Shown: one piece after another, positions 11,510 to 22,913 of the stretch
Layout: each line of letters starts with the position of its first letter
Position numbering within the stretch: the stretch's first letter is position 1
Assembly (NCBI GenBank): GCA_030052745.1
Contig: JANBVO010000004.1
Location: forward strand, 248,001-312,000
Source: Pleurostoma richardsiae
Lineage: Eukaryota > Ascomycota > Sordariomycetes > Calosphaeriales > Pleurostomataceae
Direction of reading: 5' to 3'
DNA length: 64,000 nt
Program-made: the position numbers and the translations under genes
Notes under the pieces: model-generated
Told to the model about the DNA's origin: nothing
Database searches by the model: none
What the model saw: the letters and a program-made list of their open reading frames with translations, nothing else

Positions 11510-14500
11510 GGCGGCCTGAGTGAAGCTGTCGTAGTCGCTAAGGGCGAGCGTCAGTGTGCTGTTTCTCCACTATCCCATGACACACAAAATGATAAGAAAT
11601 GAAGCTATGAACGAAAACACAACTGTCCAGATGGCACAACTTTGTTCCTGCAGCGTCACGAGAGGTTAGTCACGCATTCGCATAGCACAGCGGCACTCGG
11701 TCGTGTGGAGGGAGGTTTACAGACCAAACTGAGTACAACATTCTGAAGAACCTGTGAGTGTTCTTGCAGTCCGAATCCAAATGTGGCGAGGTCCGTCCGA
11801 GGTGCGAGGATTGATCCGAAGGGCCTGGGGTGGAATTCACGTATGGCAACAGTGTCGAGATCAAAAGCAATTGGCAGCGTCGAAGAGATGTCCTTGGTCA
11901 CTGGGTTGATGTCCTTAGGTTGACTTGTTCCATACCTCCCTAAAGCGAAATATGGATACATGTTGCTCCGTATAAACCTTCAGGTTCTAATCCGAGCAGA
12001 CTAGGTCCTCGGTGCTGACAACTCCAGAGACAGTCCATCCTAAAGGGGGAAAACGGGAGCCACCGGAAATTTTAGTCGTCCAAGTTGGTGCATGCGGGCC
12101 AATCCGGTTTATCCAGGCGGGTTTTGTCGATTCAAAAATTCAAGAGGCCATCCATAAGTTGGGCAAGTCGTATCAGGTCTTCCAGTTGTGCGGCTGCATC
12201 TGAGCGATCTTCATAACATCGCAAAGCTCGAGTTCGAGCGACCTGACACAATCACACCGTTCAAAGCAGAACAGAGGTTGATATGCAAGGAAGCAAGAAA
12301 CGTCGGTCCAGAAGTGTATCTCGAGGAAACCAAGTCCAGGGAAACGGAAACTCATGGCTTGGCCAGGTCTCAGATTCATCCAGGGTTGGCAAAGCAGAGC
12401 GGAATTCCAGGAAGGTCAGGTCCGAGGTCATAGCTCCAGGCTGGTTCATCTCCATTGTGGTACTGCTGCGTCTTTTTCAGGCTCTCACACATTGGGACAT
12501 ACTTACCACGTCGCAATACGCGACTCTTGATTGTCATTGTCATTGTCTTCTGTCCGGGAACAGACAGGTCCTAGTATCCATTTGGCCTGAATCCGGATCA
12601 CACGTGTCGCGAAACACGGCCAGTTCTGTTTGAACCTGGTTCTTGGGCCTCCTTGGGTTGGGTTCCAGGGCGGTTGTTCCTTAGGGTTTGGCAAGATGCT
12701 CGAACAGGTCTCAACAGTAGCAATAGCAAAGAACGCGGTGAAACATGACTTCAGAACGCAACATGATTGAACGTGCAAAAGCAGACGGCCCTCCCAAGGT
12801 ATGCAAGGAAAACTGGTGTAGTATACCTGGATGGTGTATGGACATCCGCGTCCAGTTGAAGTGGGTTGAAGCCAGGCATGGTCTCCGAGTGGGACAAAAC
12901 AACGGCAGTCATCCCGGGTTGGCAAAGCAAAAGCGGCTGGCAGTTCCTTGGGTTGTGTCCTCTGGACGCAATTACACAGCGTTCTCGAATTAGAGAAGTG
13001 TGGTTGCGTATGCGTTGCGGGTTGTGCAGTCCTCTGCGGCAACGTTTGTTGGGCAACTGTTGTGTTCAGCAGATGCTGTGCAGCAACAGATATGATCCTG
13101 GTACAGGAAGCACAAGGGCGATCAAACACGGCGCGGCCGGCATCCAGGTGTTAAATAGAGAGTATGAGATGGCACGTAGACGGTCAAGCCGAGAGTCAAG
13201 AGACAAAAGCGGTGAAGAGTTGTTTGGGTTGGCGGAAGATCAGCAGGGGGGATTCCACTGTTGGGCAGGAATTGTCGGTTGGGTTGGGCTGAGTTCTGGT
13301 CTGTCTTTGGAAGGAAAGGAGAAGAAGAATCCAGTTGGGCACTGAGGGGGGCTCTTCGGGTTTTAATATGTTGCAGAGAAAGGCCAGGAGTCGCTGCAGT
13401 TGAGTGAGAGTGTGAGAGGGGCCAGGAGCGAGGCTCCACTTGCAGTGTTGCAGCGTGATGTGATGTGATATGATGGCTGGCTGGGAGTGATATTACGGCC
13501 CCGCTCGCTGCTCTCGCTTCTGTCTTGACCAAGGCCGTTGTCCTTCAGACCTGCATGCCCGGGATGGGGGTGTGCCCGCCTCTGCTGCAGATGCCGTGAC
13601 AACTCATGGCCGCTCCTTGCCAATGGGTAGTCCGGCCGACCCTCCATCCGAGGCGCTGCTCTCCCCTTTTCTCATCCACAATTGCCCTCTTTTGCCCGTT
13701 CATCTCGTCTTTTCCACCATTCTCTCCCGCAGCCTTCCTCTTCAACGCCTTTCTTTTGCTGCTCTGCCCGCTTCCCTTGGTCGCCCGGCTCTTCACCGAC
13801 TCTTTGCCGGGCGGTGCTGCTCTCTTCCTGTTGGCGCCGCCCTGGCCGTCACATTGGCTGCAGCGAAAGTGCCAAATAGCAGTGAGCTGGCAGACTTTTC
13901 CTTCTGCTGCTCCTGCAACTGTCATTTGCTGCCTCTGCATGGGTTGTCCTGGCCTCGCTGGCGACTGGGCAACTTCCTTGATTTTGCTGATTTTAAGAGG
14001 GGCCGCAGCGGGTCCGAGGGAAGCGGCCCGAGCCTATCAGTCCTTGGACAACGCGCATTCTGAGACCTCCGGAACTGCTGGCCTTGCTGACGACGGCCCA
14101 TTCCTGCGTTGACAACGCATCGATGCAGCCAGCCAGCCAGCCAACCTCAGCCATTCCGAGGAGGCTCCTCTATTTCATTGGTGGCAGATGCGGGGATGTT
14201 ATTGCACTTTTCTTGCGTAGCACGCCTGCCTGCCTGCTGCCTGCCAGCGAAGCACAAAGTAGTGCTCCTTGTGAAGAGGGGGGAAGAGAAGAGAATCCTC
14301 TCAACTGACGAATCCGCCCGCCTTTGCCTGGAGGATGAAGTAGCCTTCCCCTTTCTGCTCAGCCCTCCTCCTCCTACCCACTTCGGGTGGTTGTACAAGA
14401 ATCGCGTCGTGTGTGACACGTGGAAAGGGCTGTCCGCACATTTGACCATGCCATCGGCAGATGGGATGCGTGGACAACGGGGCAACAGAGCTTTCACGAG

Positions 14501-15386
14501 TACCACAACCCTCTTGAAAACGTGATATCAACTTCCGACGAAACAAATGTTTTGCCGAAGTTCGCGCTGCGGCTGCGGCTGCCTCACCAGATAGACTGGC
14601 CCGGGCCGAAAGACGACCCCCATGTGCCGGTGGGTAGACTTTCCGGTCCACCTCCGAGAGATATCTAGAATCATAGAGGTGAGAAAAGCACGCAAGTCCG
14701 TGGCTCCGTGGCCTCATGCTCTTGGCGATAGATAAGCCAAGCGCAGGGGTAGCCAAGAATTATGGAAACCTTGCTCTCAGCTTCCACTGAAAGCCGTCCA
14801 CGACCTAATTACGGCGTATCTCTTCGCGGATCATGGAATTCTGCATCAACAGCCTCCTCAAACATACGGGCAAGACAAGAGGCTCGCCCGATGACGAAAT
14901 GGCCTCAATTTGCGGCTCGCCGGCAATTGCGGCAGGCGTCTTCGGAGCGCGTCGCTCAAACGTGGCAGTACACGTCTTCAGTGTCCTGTCAAGTTGTCAG
15001 GCTGAAAGGGAGCCCGCCTGGCTCCACTGCAAGTTCCCTTGAGGTGGAAAATTCCGTCTCTCATCCTGCGTCTGCGAGGCCCAGGCAGAATGAGTTGACG
15101 AAGCAACCCTTCTGGTCCTGAGGCGAAATAGAAGGTGTTCTTACTCGCCAAATGGCCCATACGGTGGGACTGTACGGCGACAGAGCCTTCTTCCAACAAT
15201 TTGGCGGATGGTAAGGTGAGGCATCGAAGCTTGTTTGATCGTCGCGCTTCGTACATCTGTGCAAGAAGGCTTCAATGAGGCTTCAGTGAATGGCACAAAG
15301 AATATGGCAAGGCTAGGATCGCGAGGACTAGGTGTTCATTCCTCACGTACACGTGTCTCCCAAGATTCCTCGCTGCCAGCGCAAGC
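11510..15386. other. Long leader/promoter and intergenic region
   Basis: Nearly 4 kb between two minus-strand genes. The part next to the C2H2 gene is probably its long promoter and 5' leader and contains a partial old duplication (see repeat entry). From 13550 to 14120 three overlapping frames are open on both strands, but composition rather than protein seems to explain this. No gene is supported. Confidence 0.4.
12260..12936. repeat. Degenerate tandem duplication in the C2H2 gene leader
   Basis: Three short matches recur in the same order about 514-533 bases apart: CAAAGCAGA-type at ~12262 and ~12776, TATGCAAGGAA at 12282 and 12800, and ATCCMGGGTTGGCAAAGCA at 12378 and 12911 followed by a nearly identical AGCGG end. 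The order and near-constant offset suggest an old duplication of roughly 520 bases, since much diverged. Confidence 0.4.
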
Positions 15387-17390
15387 TCACATCGTTGCTC
15401 TTTCCCATATCTGTCGGATCTCTTCCTCGCCGTCAAAGGATTCGACCCAGCCCAGTTTCTTGAGGGCCTGCTGTGCGGAAGCCCAAGTCGTGAGACCCAG
15501 CACGGCGCTTCCCAGCCGTATCTTGTCGTCGAAGGCCCTCCTCCATATCTCGACCTGAGACTTCTCAAGGTCATTAGACCACTCCACACTCGCAACGGCA
15601 GACGCGCCCAAGATGATGGTCCAGAACCAAGCTTCACGGTGGCAAGTGCCGTCCAGTACGCTTGGGGAAAGACGATCAGCGTCGTCGAGAAACTGCTCGA
15701 TCAGCCAGTTCAAGACGTAGGAGCTCATTATCCCTCGGCGGAGCACTAGCGAGAGATACATATAGCAGGCGATGAAGGAACACAAGCTTGCCTTGTGCCA
15801 AGTGCGTTGACGCTCCTCGTCGGTGGGCAAGCCGTCGAACGTCATGGCCTCGTTATCGAAGCCTGGGCTTCCCTTCGTCTGGCTGTAAGGCACTCATTGT
15901 CAGCACTTCTCTGAGCGTGTAACCTGAAGGTCACGGAATGACTGCGGACGTACAAGTACCGTTGCCCAACCGGTTTGACCCCATCCTTCCACCATGTTGC
16001 GTCGGGGACTGGAAACAACGCCATGAACAAGATAATCATTGGCGTCGGCTGGAAATCGGCGTCGCTGAACAGATGGCCACTATAGGTAGCAATCTCGCCG
16101 TCAGTGACACAGGTGATGAGCCTGTAGGAGAAAACTATGTCAGAGGCTGAAGAACTGTGAAGCAGTGACCAGAGGTTGAGGCTTGATACTCCTCAGTCTT
16201 ACTCACATCTGCACTGTACGCTGGAACAGAGTCAACTGCGTCCAATCGATAGGCCCCGAGAAGAAGTCAACGACCTTCTGCAACCCCCGCAAGTGAGCTA
16301 CTGTCGCAGAGAGCGCATCGGGGAAGCACTTGGCGGAGAGATGTCAGATACCCTTCGACAAAACGTGTTGCGCGTTCGACTTACCGAGAAGAACGACGCT
16401 TCTTGTAAAGCCAGATTTGCAATGGTAGCAATGACGGCATCGCTGGAAGCTTTCGCGGGATTTGCCAGTTGCTCGTTTACGTATCGATACGCCTCGGCCT
16501 TGTGGTGAAGAATAGGGACATTCACTTCATCCAATGACTTCGTCTTCCATACCCAGTTCACGCCGGCGAGGAGGAGCGCTCCGTGAAGATACCCCGGATC
16601 CGACAGCGCTTTATGTATACTGTTCCGGCGTGTCACGGGAGCGTTAGCTTCACCTCCGAGCAATCCGGGTCCGAGGCCCCGGCGGCCACAGTCCGAACGG
16701 CTAGACTTACACGAACGACTCTTTCGGGCCTCCCATACTCAGACGGCCGGCTCCGGCGCGCTCCTGTGCGAATTGCGTAACTAGATCGACAAGTGCATCT
16801 CAGCCACATCTCCTTGTCAGAAACTGTCCCGGGCCATGCCAACTCACACACGTGAAATAATCGCCGCGACGGCTCCGACAGCTCAATCGGATAGCCTGTG
16901 AAGAGGTGCATATTTGGCGGCGACCCAGCCAACACAAGTGCGCTACCCTCTGACGCTGGACCGTTTCCAGCGTTCCGTCGTATCCGTCGCGCCTCGCCTT
17001 GTGGCAATGGATCGTTGTCGTCCTCGCTCCTCCGCAACATTGGCCTCGCAACGGTCACGAACGGATCTGGGAAGTCGCAATCCCCACCAATCCGGCGGCA
17101 GTTCGAGCTGTGCTCCGTTCGATTAGTTAACGGTATCACGACGCCAATTCTGCGGAAGATTGGTGCTCCCAGGGAGGGATTGGCGTGTCGTATACATTTC
17201 CCGAATAGGAAACATCCCGCCGTTCTTTCGTTTGCTTGTGCCGAGAGGAGCAGAGGAAGACAGAAGTCGAGCCAAGCACCTACCAGACAGGCTTTGCCTC
17301 GTCGCACCGCACATGACGTTTCTTGCATAAGGTGCAGCCGTTCCGGCTCCGCTGGTGATATTTGCGCTGCCGCTGTTTGACCACGATCAT
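15387..17390 (-). CDS. Zn2Cys6 transcription factor with fungal-type regulatory domain
   Basis: Seven exons on the minus strand, 17390-17284, 17107-16848, 16798-16711, 16619-16385, 16328-16207, 16121-15954 and 15882-15387, give 491 residues with all phases consistent. The binuclear zinc cluster is canonical: C19-x2-C22-x6-C29-x6-C36-x2-C39-x6-C46, split by the first intron between the two halves (176 nt, longer than the other introns of 49-91 nt). Basic residues (KQRQRKYHQRSRNG) precede it. The remainder has the alpha-helical look of the fungal-specific regulatory region (DUF3468/fungal_trans_2 type), with WTIILGASAVASVEWS near the end. It should be a nuclear sequence-specific regulator; its targets are unknown. 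An in-frame upstream ATG at 17483 would add 31 residues; I prefer 17390 because the cluster then sits near the N-terminus. Confidence 0.85.
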
Positions 17391-20093
17391 GGTATTAGGC
17401 AGTAGAGGTGCCTCCTCGTAGCAGCTGTTGATAAAGGACATCGCGACTAAGAACCCGCAACTATATCCCTCCTCTCCTTGCACCTGTCAGGTCCGTCTGG
17501 CACATCGATCCGGCAATGCAGGAAAAATTATGAGGTTTTGGCTCTCCAGACCTTGTAGACAAGCCGACAGATAGTAGAGACCAGAAGCGCGTTGAGTCCG
17601 AAGTACGCTTTTCGGCGATCCGAACTCCCGCGTTACACAAGGACCAGTCGCAACCAGGGTCATAGGCGCCAAGCGCTCGAGAGACCAATTCGGGACTCAA
17701 CTTTCGAAACGGTATATTGAATTTAGCCCTGGGTAAAACCGTTGGGGGCTGCCATCCACTCCAGGGTGGCGCCAGCGCGGTAGTGGGCGAATCCTACGGA
17801 GTAGCGCGCGCGGCAACGGTTATGGACAACGTACCACAGCCTGACCTGCCCCATGGTGTCTGAGAGACGAGAAGGACTCCTATCACCATAATATCACGCT
17901 GACCGGGTCCGGAAGCGTCGGTTCAATGTCCAGTGAAAGTGATGTGCCCCTTAGTTTGCATATCAATGCAACACACTGCGCAAGAGCTCAGATGCCGAGT
18001 TTTGGTGGGTCGGGAGAGACGTCGATGCAAGTCTCTCGACCTCAACCCTGCCGAGACAGTCATTGTCTTCCAACTCCGACACTTCTTCTTGATAGTTTTG
18101 ATAGTCTTTCCTCAAAATATCTCGATCATGCCAGACTTTTGCCAGCTATAGATGACAGTGCCTAGGCATATATCCAGGATTGTCATGGTGCAAAGGGTCA
18201 CTTGTTGGGTATATCCGCTTCGTTGAGCTGGTACTGCCAGTACTTTGACAGGTAGCGGGGAAACATGAGACAATTGAAATTTCTAGGCTGGCACCGGGTA
18301 CATTGTTCTAAGTTCGATGGGAGTGATTGAGGAATTCTTCTGAAGCGAAAAAGGCAGATTCGCATGCCATTGCAGCCCGATTTCTCGTTTCGGCTCCGTC
18401 AGCAGTAGACGGTAGCAGCAGTCGGAACCTGTTCGACGAGGAGTCCGCCCCAGTGCCCACTAGATCGCCGCAGGTGCCACTCGACCATCTGAGGTTGATC
18501 GGATCAGACAGCAGAACAAGTTGACGGCGCCAGAGCCTCTCCTGTTCCTGGTGCGCGCTCAAGTCGGGGATCCCGCGGCGTGTTGCGGTCACACCTATAG
18601 TCACGTGAAACCGACTTTTCCCCACATCGGAAACCGGGTCCGGGTCTCGCCGTGCTTTTCACCTGTCAAGGACAGGGCAGCTCATCGCATCCTCCGTCTT
18701 TCGCTCCACCACCTCCTCGAGCAGTCGGTCTGGCCAGATTGCGGGATGACGGTTTACCGAGAGGGACCGCCTGACGACATGCTGCAAACATCCAGCTCGT
18801 ACCCCTGAGTGGCTGGAGGGACAGTTCTGCTGCCCAGTCCTGATGGAAAGCCTCTTCCATGCGCTTCCTGGGCGGTCGTCTGGCATCAAGGCATGCATGA
18901 TTGGGCTCCTCGCTGGCATGTTCGTGCCCAACGATTCCGGACCACGGTCACCGCTATATGCACTCCAAGGTAGTTCCTTGCTCATATAGTCTGGTTATAG
19001 GTACCTCTCTTGGTACAAGCTTCTTCCTCGGGCAACGACACGGCCGGTCTTTACCCTTCATGCGATAGCCCATGCGTGCCCGATCGCTGCCCTATCGTCA
19101 ACCCGCCCCGTTGCGCAAACATCCAGTGGCATCCATCTCAGTCCGGCAATAGAACGCGCTCGTTAATGCGCGCCCGGCCACCGATTCCTTCTGGGATGTT
19201 CCCTGAGCCCGTGAGAGGAGCCACCTGTCGACTCGCAACATGACCTTGTTCTGACAGCTTTCATTGTGGATCAGCGCTGTACGCCGCGCAACCGAGAACG
19301 ACATCCTGTCGTCCCTTCCAGTTCTTGTCGCCCAACTTATTGGTGAATGCTCTCGATTGCTCGGAACCCGAGTCACGGAAGCCGTCGCCCATGCGGGATC
19401 ACTGGACTAGATCTCCCCGACCACTTGACTACGAAGCAAATGCAGCTCATACTCTCTGAGGGACAGCGTGGTGATCTCCGTACCCAGCCCTTCTCTTGCC
19501 GCCCCGTCTGAACCCCAGCTCCTTGTTGTTGATTCCCTTTCAGTGAGAAGTCGTTTCTCGCCACTCCGCTTTGGGAGTCGAGCATAAAATACCCTCATCT
19601 CGGACTCCGTCTTTTTCTGCGTCCGCTCTCCTCCAAGTTATACACAAAACTTCTCACGAGAAGGGCTACAGCCACTCTTAGAGGACTCACCACGCTATTA
19701 TTCGGCTCTCTCCTGACACTCTGTCGTACCTGGAAGAAGATTGACGAAGTCCTCGCCTTCCAGTTTCCACCATTGCAACCAGAATCCGGACTGCCCAGTC
19801 CACATCGCTTGCGTGTCTATTATCAGCATCCCCCAGAAGGACTACTACCCTTGGAGTCTTGATATTACTTGCAAGCTTTGGAGATCTTCATCTCTGTACA
19901 CTCAGGTAAACGCACCGTTCCGGAGATCAACCCAGAGGAAGATATCCCTTTCGGAGCAAAACCGCTGGCAGAACCGGGCCTATCTTTCTTTCTACATCGA
20001 GTTTCTCGCAGCCCCCGTCTTTTTTTGCCGTGCTGTTTTTATGCACCGAGGCCGTTTGGATTCTTTGGATCACCATCACTACCGCGAAAGACA
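17391..20093. other. Long intergenic/promoter region
   Basis: About 2.7 kb between divergently transcribed genes. It should hold both promoters. The last ~500 bases are pyrimidine-rich, as in fungal 5' leaders. Short open frames at 18308-18985 on both strands show no recognisable protein. Confidence 0.4.
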
Positions 20094-21252
20094 ATGGCAC
20101 AGCCGGATTTTGCGTACAGGCCATCGGCTATCACGAAGGGTCCTTGGAGCTCTTCACGCAGGTGCGGATGATCATGGACGATCTATCCCCCATCATCCGG
20201 CGTAATTGCTAACTCCTGAAAGCCCGATTATCTACCAAGATTCTTTTCCGAGCGGAGGCTATGACAATGTCAATAGCGGGTATCGATCACCAAGGTAAGA
20301 AACGCCAGTCACAGTTCTTGTCTCCAGAACCGGTCAATAACACGAAGGAAGTGTCACTTACATGCCCGGATCGTCCTCGTCCTATAACCTCCCTGCCACG
20401 GCGTCGATGGTGAGCAACAGCCACGGGCGAGTCGACACAGCATACCAGGCCTCCCAAGCCTACACGCCTCGACCCATCTCCGGATCCTACGCAAACGTCG
20501 GCCCTTATGGATCTGCCAAGGGTAATGGCTCGCAGAGCTGGGACCACCAGGGGAGGTTTTCGCCCTCCGATTCCATGGATGAAATTATGGCATCTCCAAG
20601 CCTGTCGGACTATTCCCTAGAGAACAACAGCGGTGGCACGACACCCCCAAAGACCAAGTCCAGCGGCAAGAACCGTTCCCAGAGGAGGCCATCCAACAGG
20701 GACGAATTTGATGGACCCCATCAGTTTCTCCAAAGACCCCCACCAGAATATGTTGCTATGCAGGAGCGTGAGCTGCCTCACCTCCCCACCAATCTTTTGG
20801 TTCAGGAACAGGACAGTGTCCTGACGCAAGTCAACGACCGCCTTTCCCAATGCGCTTATGACTTTGTCGCGAAGTATCAGTTCCCCATCCCCTTGACCCA
20901 GGATATGAGGCCTGTTGAGCGACCGCAGGACAGAGAGTGGACCGAATGGGTCTACCTCCTCAAGCGTCTGGCGACTAAGAGGCGCATACCCGCCCGGGTG
21001 TTGTACAATGGACAGATCAAGCAGTTTGTGACAATCCTGGAGAATTCACTGGAGATGCGGCATGCCGCCAAGCACCAGTCCCGCCCGCTCAAAGATGACC
21101 GGAACATCCTCCAGCTCATCTCGGCGGGCATCCAGGTGGCCAAGATCCTCAAGGACGCCCCGGCCATGGATTACCTGGACAAACTATACGTTTCAACGGA
21201 ACAGCAGATTCAGGAGAGGACCGCAGCCGCGGCCGCTCGATTCCGATCGTGA
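20094..21252 (+). CDS. Conserved-looking fungal protein of unknown function
   Basis: Three exons, 20094-20161, 20223-20294 and 20352-21252, give 346 residues. Intron 1 has a textbook GCTAAC branch and AAG acceptor. Intron 2 ends at an AAG that is the only acceptor keeping the frame past a stop. I do not recognise the family. Residues 1-150 are low-complexity (Ser, Gly, Tyr, Pro) with a basic stretch KTKSSGKNRSQRR. From about residue 170 the sequence is ordered and helical, starting VNDRLSQCAYDFVAKYQFP, then a basic helix YLLKRLATKRRIPARVLYNG, and ending in an Ala run. The shape suggests a scaffold or regulatory protein. The first two exons rest on splice logic alone; the long third exon is secure. 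Confidence 0.7.
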
Positions 21253-22913
21253 GTTCCCCACTCAGCAAAGCTAGCTTGGCCGACTCCGCCTGCTAGAACT
21301 TTATACGTTTTTGGTTTCTTTTGATACCCATCCCACCCGTTGATCTGGATCTTGGGCCAAAGGACACAACCGATATATCACGCTTCCTTCACCTGAAGAC
21401 AAGCGTTACAGGAGGGCAGGAATGGCCAATGATTTCTAGCCAGCTCCTCCGGGACAGGTCGATTGTCGACTGTGTATGACTTAGTTCACGTTATGAGGCG
21501 CAGGAAGATTGGATGCCATTCGTGATGACGTGGAGTTATCGGGCTGTGTGGTACGGGTTGCAACGGCAAAGGCCAAAAGATAACTCTCTTTACCCTCCGC
21601 TGGGGTATCTGATCCTGTGGGCTGGATTTCTTGTTTGCTTGCGTCGACGCACGTTTCATGATTTACCGGAGGGGTCTGGGTTGTACCCGGATAATGATTA
21701 ATGCCATTTCATTTTCTCTTGATACACCCGTGGGCGTTGTTTGCGCTTCTATATCTTGAGAGCTCGTCTCACGACGAGTACGTATGTCGAGCGACAACCT
21801 CATCGACGACAGCTCCTTTCTTCGCATTGGCCGCCTCGTTCTAGCCAAGATCTTGCGCCAAGTGTCCATAGACGAGATCTGGGGCGCTCATGTTTGCAGT
21901 CGCTTGATTGGGTGTCCACCGGGCTGCCCCGGACGTGACGGACATAAAGTACCTGACAGACCTTGCGCTACGGCTGTCTATCAATCTGGGGCTTCGCCGT
22001 ACCACTTGCTGGGGTTGTGACATCTGGCTCCCACGCCGCAAGGCCAGTTAGAGTTGTACCACACGGGTGATACCCGCGCCAGCTGGGCGGCCGGGTCTTG
22101 CGTCTTGTTTGCGGGCCTCCGCACATCAGGTGTGGGAGCGTGGCGATCTTGCCGCTGCCGCCAATAGCAGGGCGGCGGCCGGACACATGGGCTTCTGCCG
22201 AGTCTGACCAGCCACATGCCGCAGGCGACAAACATTTTCCTTTCCGCCTGGCGCATTTGGGAGAGAAAACCTGCGGGATTGCGGCCCACTCTCCCTCCGG
22301 CTCCCAGAAGCGGACAGCTCGGTGCCGCTAGCGCGGGCTGATTTTGGCATCTCTGCTCTGCACCGAGACACCCCTGTCCGCCTCGGTGACCCATCTGGAA
22401 AGGTTTCAGTGGCGGAGCCGCGGCGGCTTCAATCAGATGCCTCTGTCGCTATTAAATCGTCCGTCGTCCTGAACAGCTGCTGTAGGCACAATGCTAGGAG
22501 AGATGTTTCTTCCATTTCGAAAGAGTTTGCTAAATCGCGCCCGACATCAATGCGACCCAGCTCGGGTTGAACTTTGTGAAGCTTTGCTGTCTCACCGTCC
22601 GTGCGATCCGATCGAGCATTGGTCTCGTGAAGCCGGCGATTGAATACACGGCCGACGTGGCTCGACTACAGCGTGAAGAGTCTTATAAAAGGGACATCTC
22701 ACAGCGCGGGAGCCGAAGCAATTGATTGTTTCAGGATTGTGACCTGAGATTTTTGGTCGCACTCTCTTCTCCATTTCAGGAGGCGAAGGCAGGAGAGCCG
22801 GAGACTTGAACGTGCTGGGAAGGCGGAGCGGGAGTACGGAGACATTCGAATCTCACGGCCGACTAACACCCTTTCCCGAGATCAAGCAAGTGCTCAGTGA
22901 CTCGACCAGGTGT
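21253..22913. other. Intergenic region
   Basis: This is the 3' flank of the unknown gene, then the promoter of the next regulator with a TATA box (annotated separately). No gene was recognised. Confidence 0.45.
22684..22690 (+). promoter_or_regulatory. TATA box (TATAAAA)
   Basis: TATAAAA followed by GGG lies 230 bases upstream of the ATG of the Zn2Cys6-like regulator. Position and match to the consensus support it as the core promoter of that gene. Confidence 0.45.

Noticed and set aside
12503-13129. 208-codon minus-strand frame in the C2H2 leader
   Set aside because: Spans the duplicated leader, no recognised protein; at most short upstream frames in a leader.
13545-14112. Three overlapping frames of 131-168 codons on both strands
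   Set aside because: They exclude each other, lack recognised motifs, and the plus-strand text is explained by a pyrimidine-rich tract.
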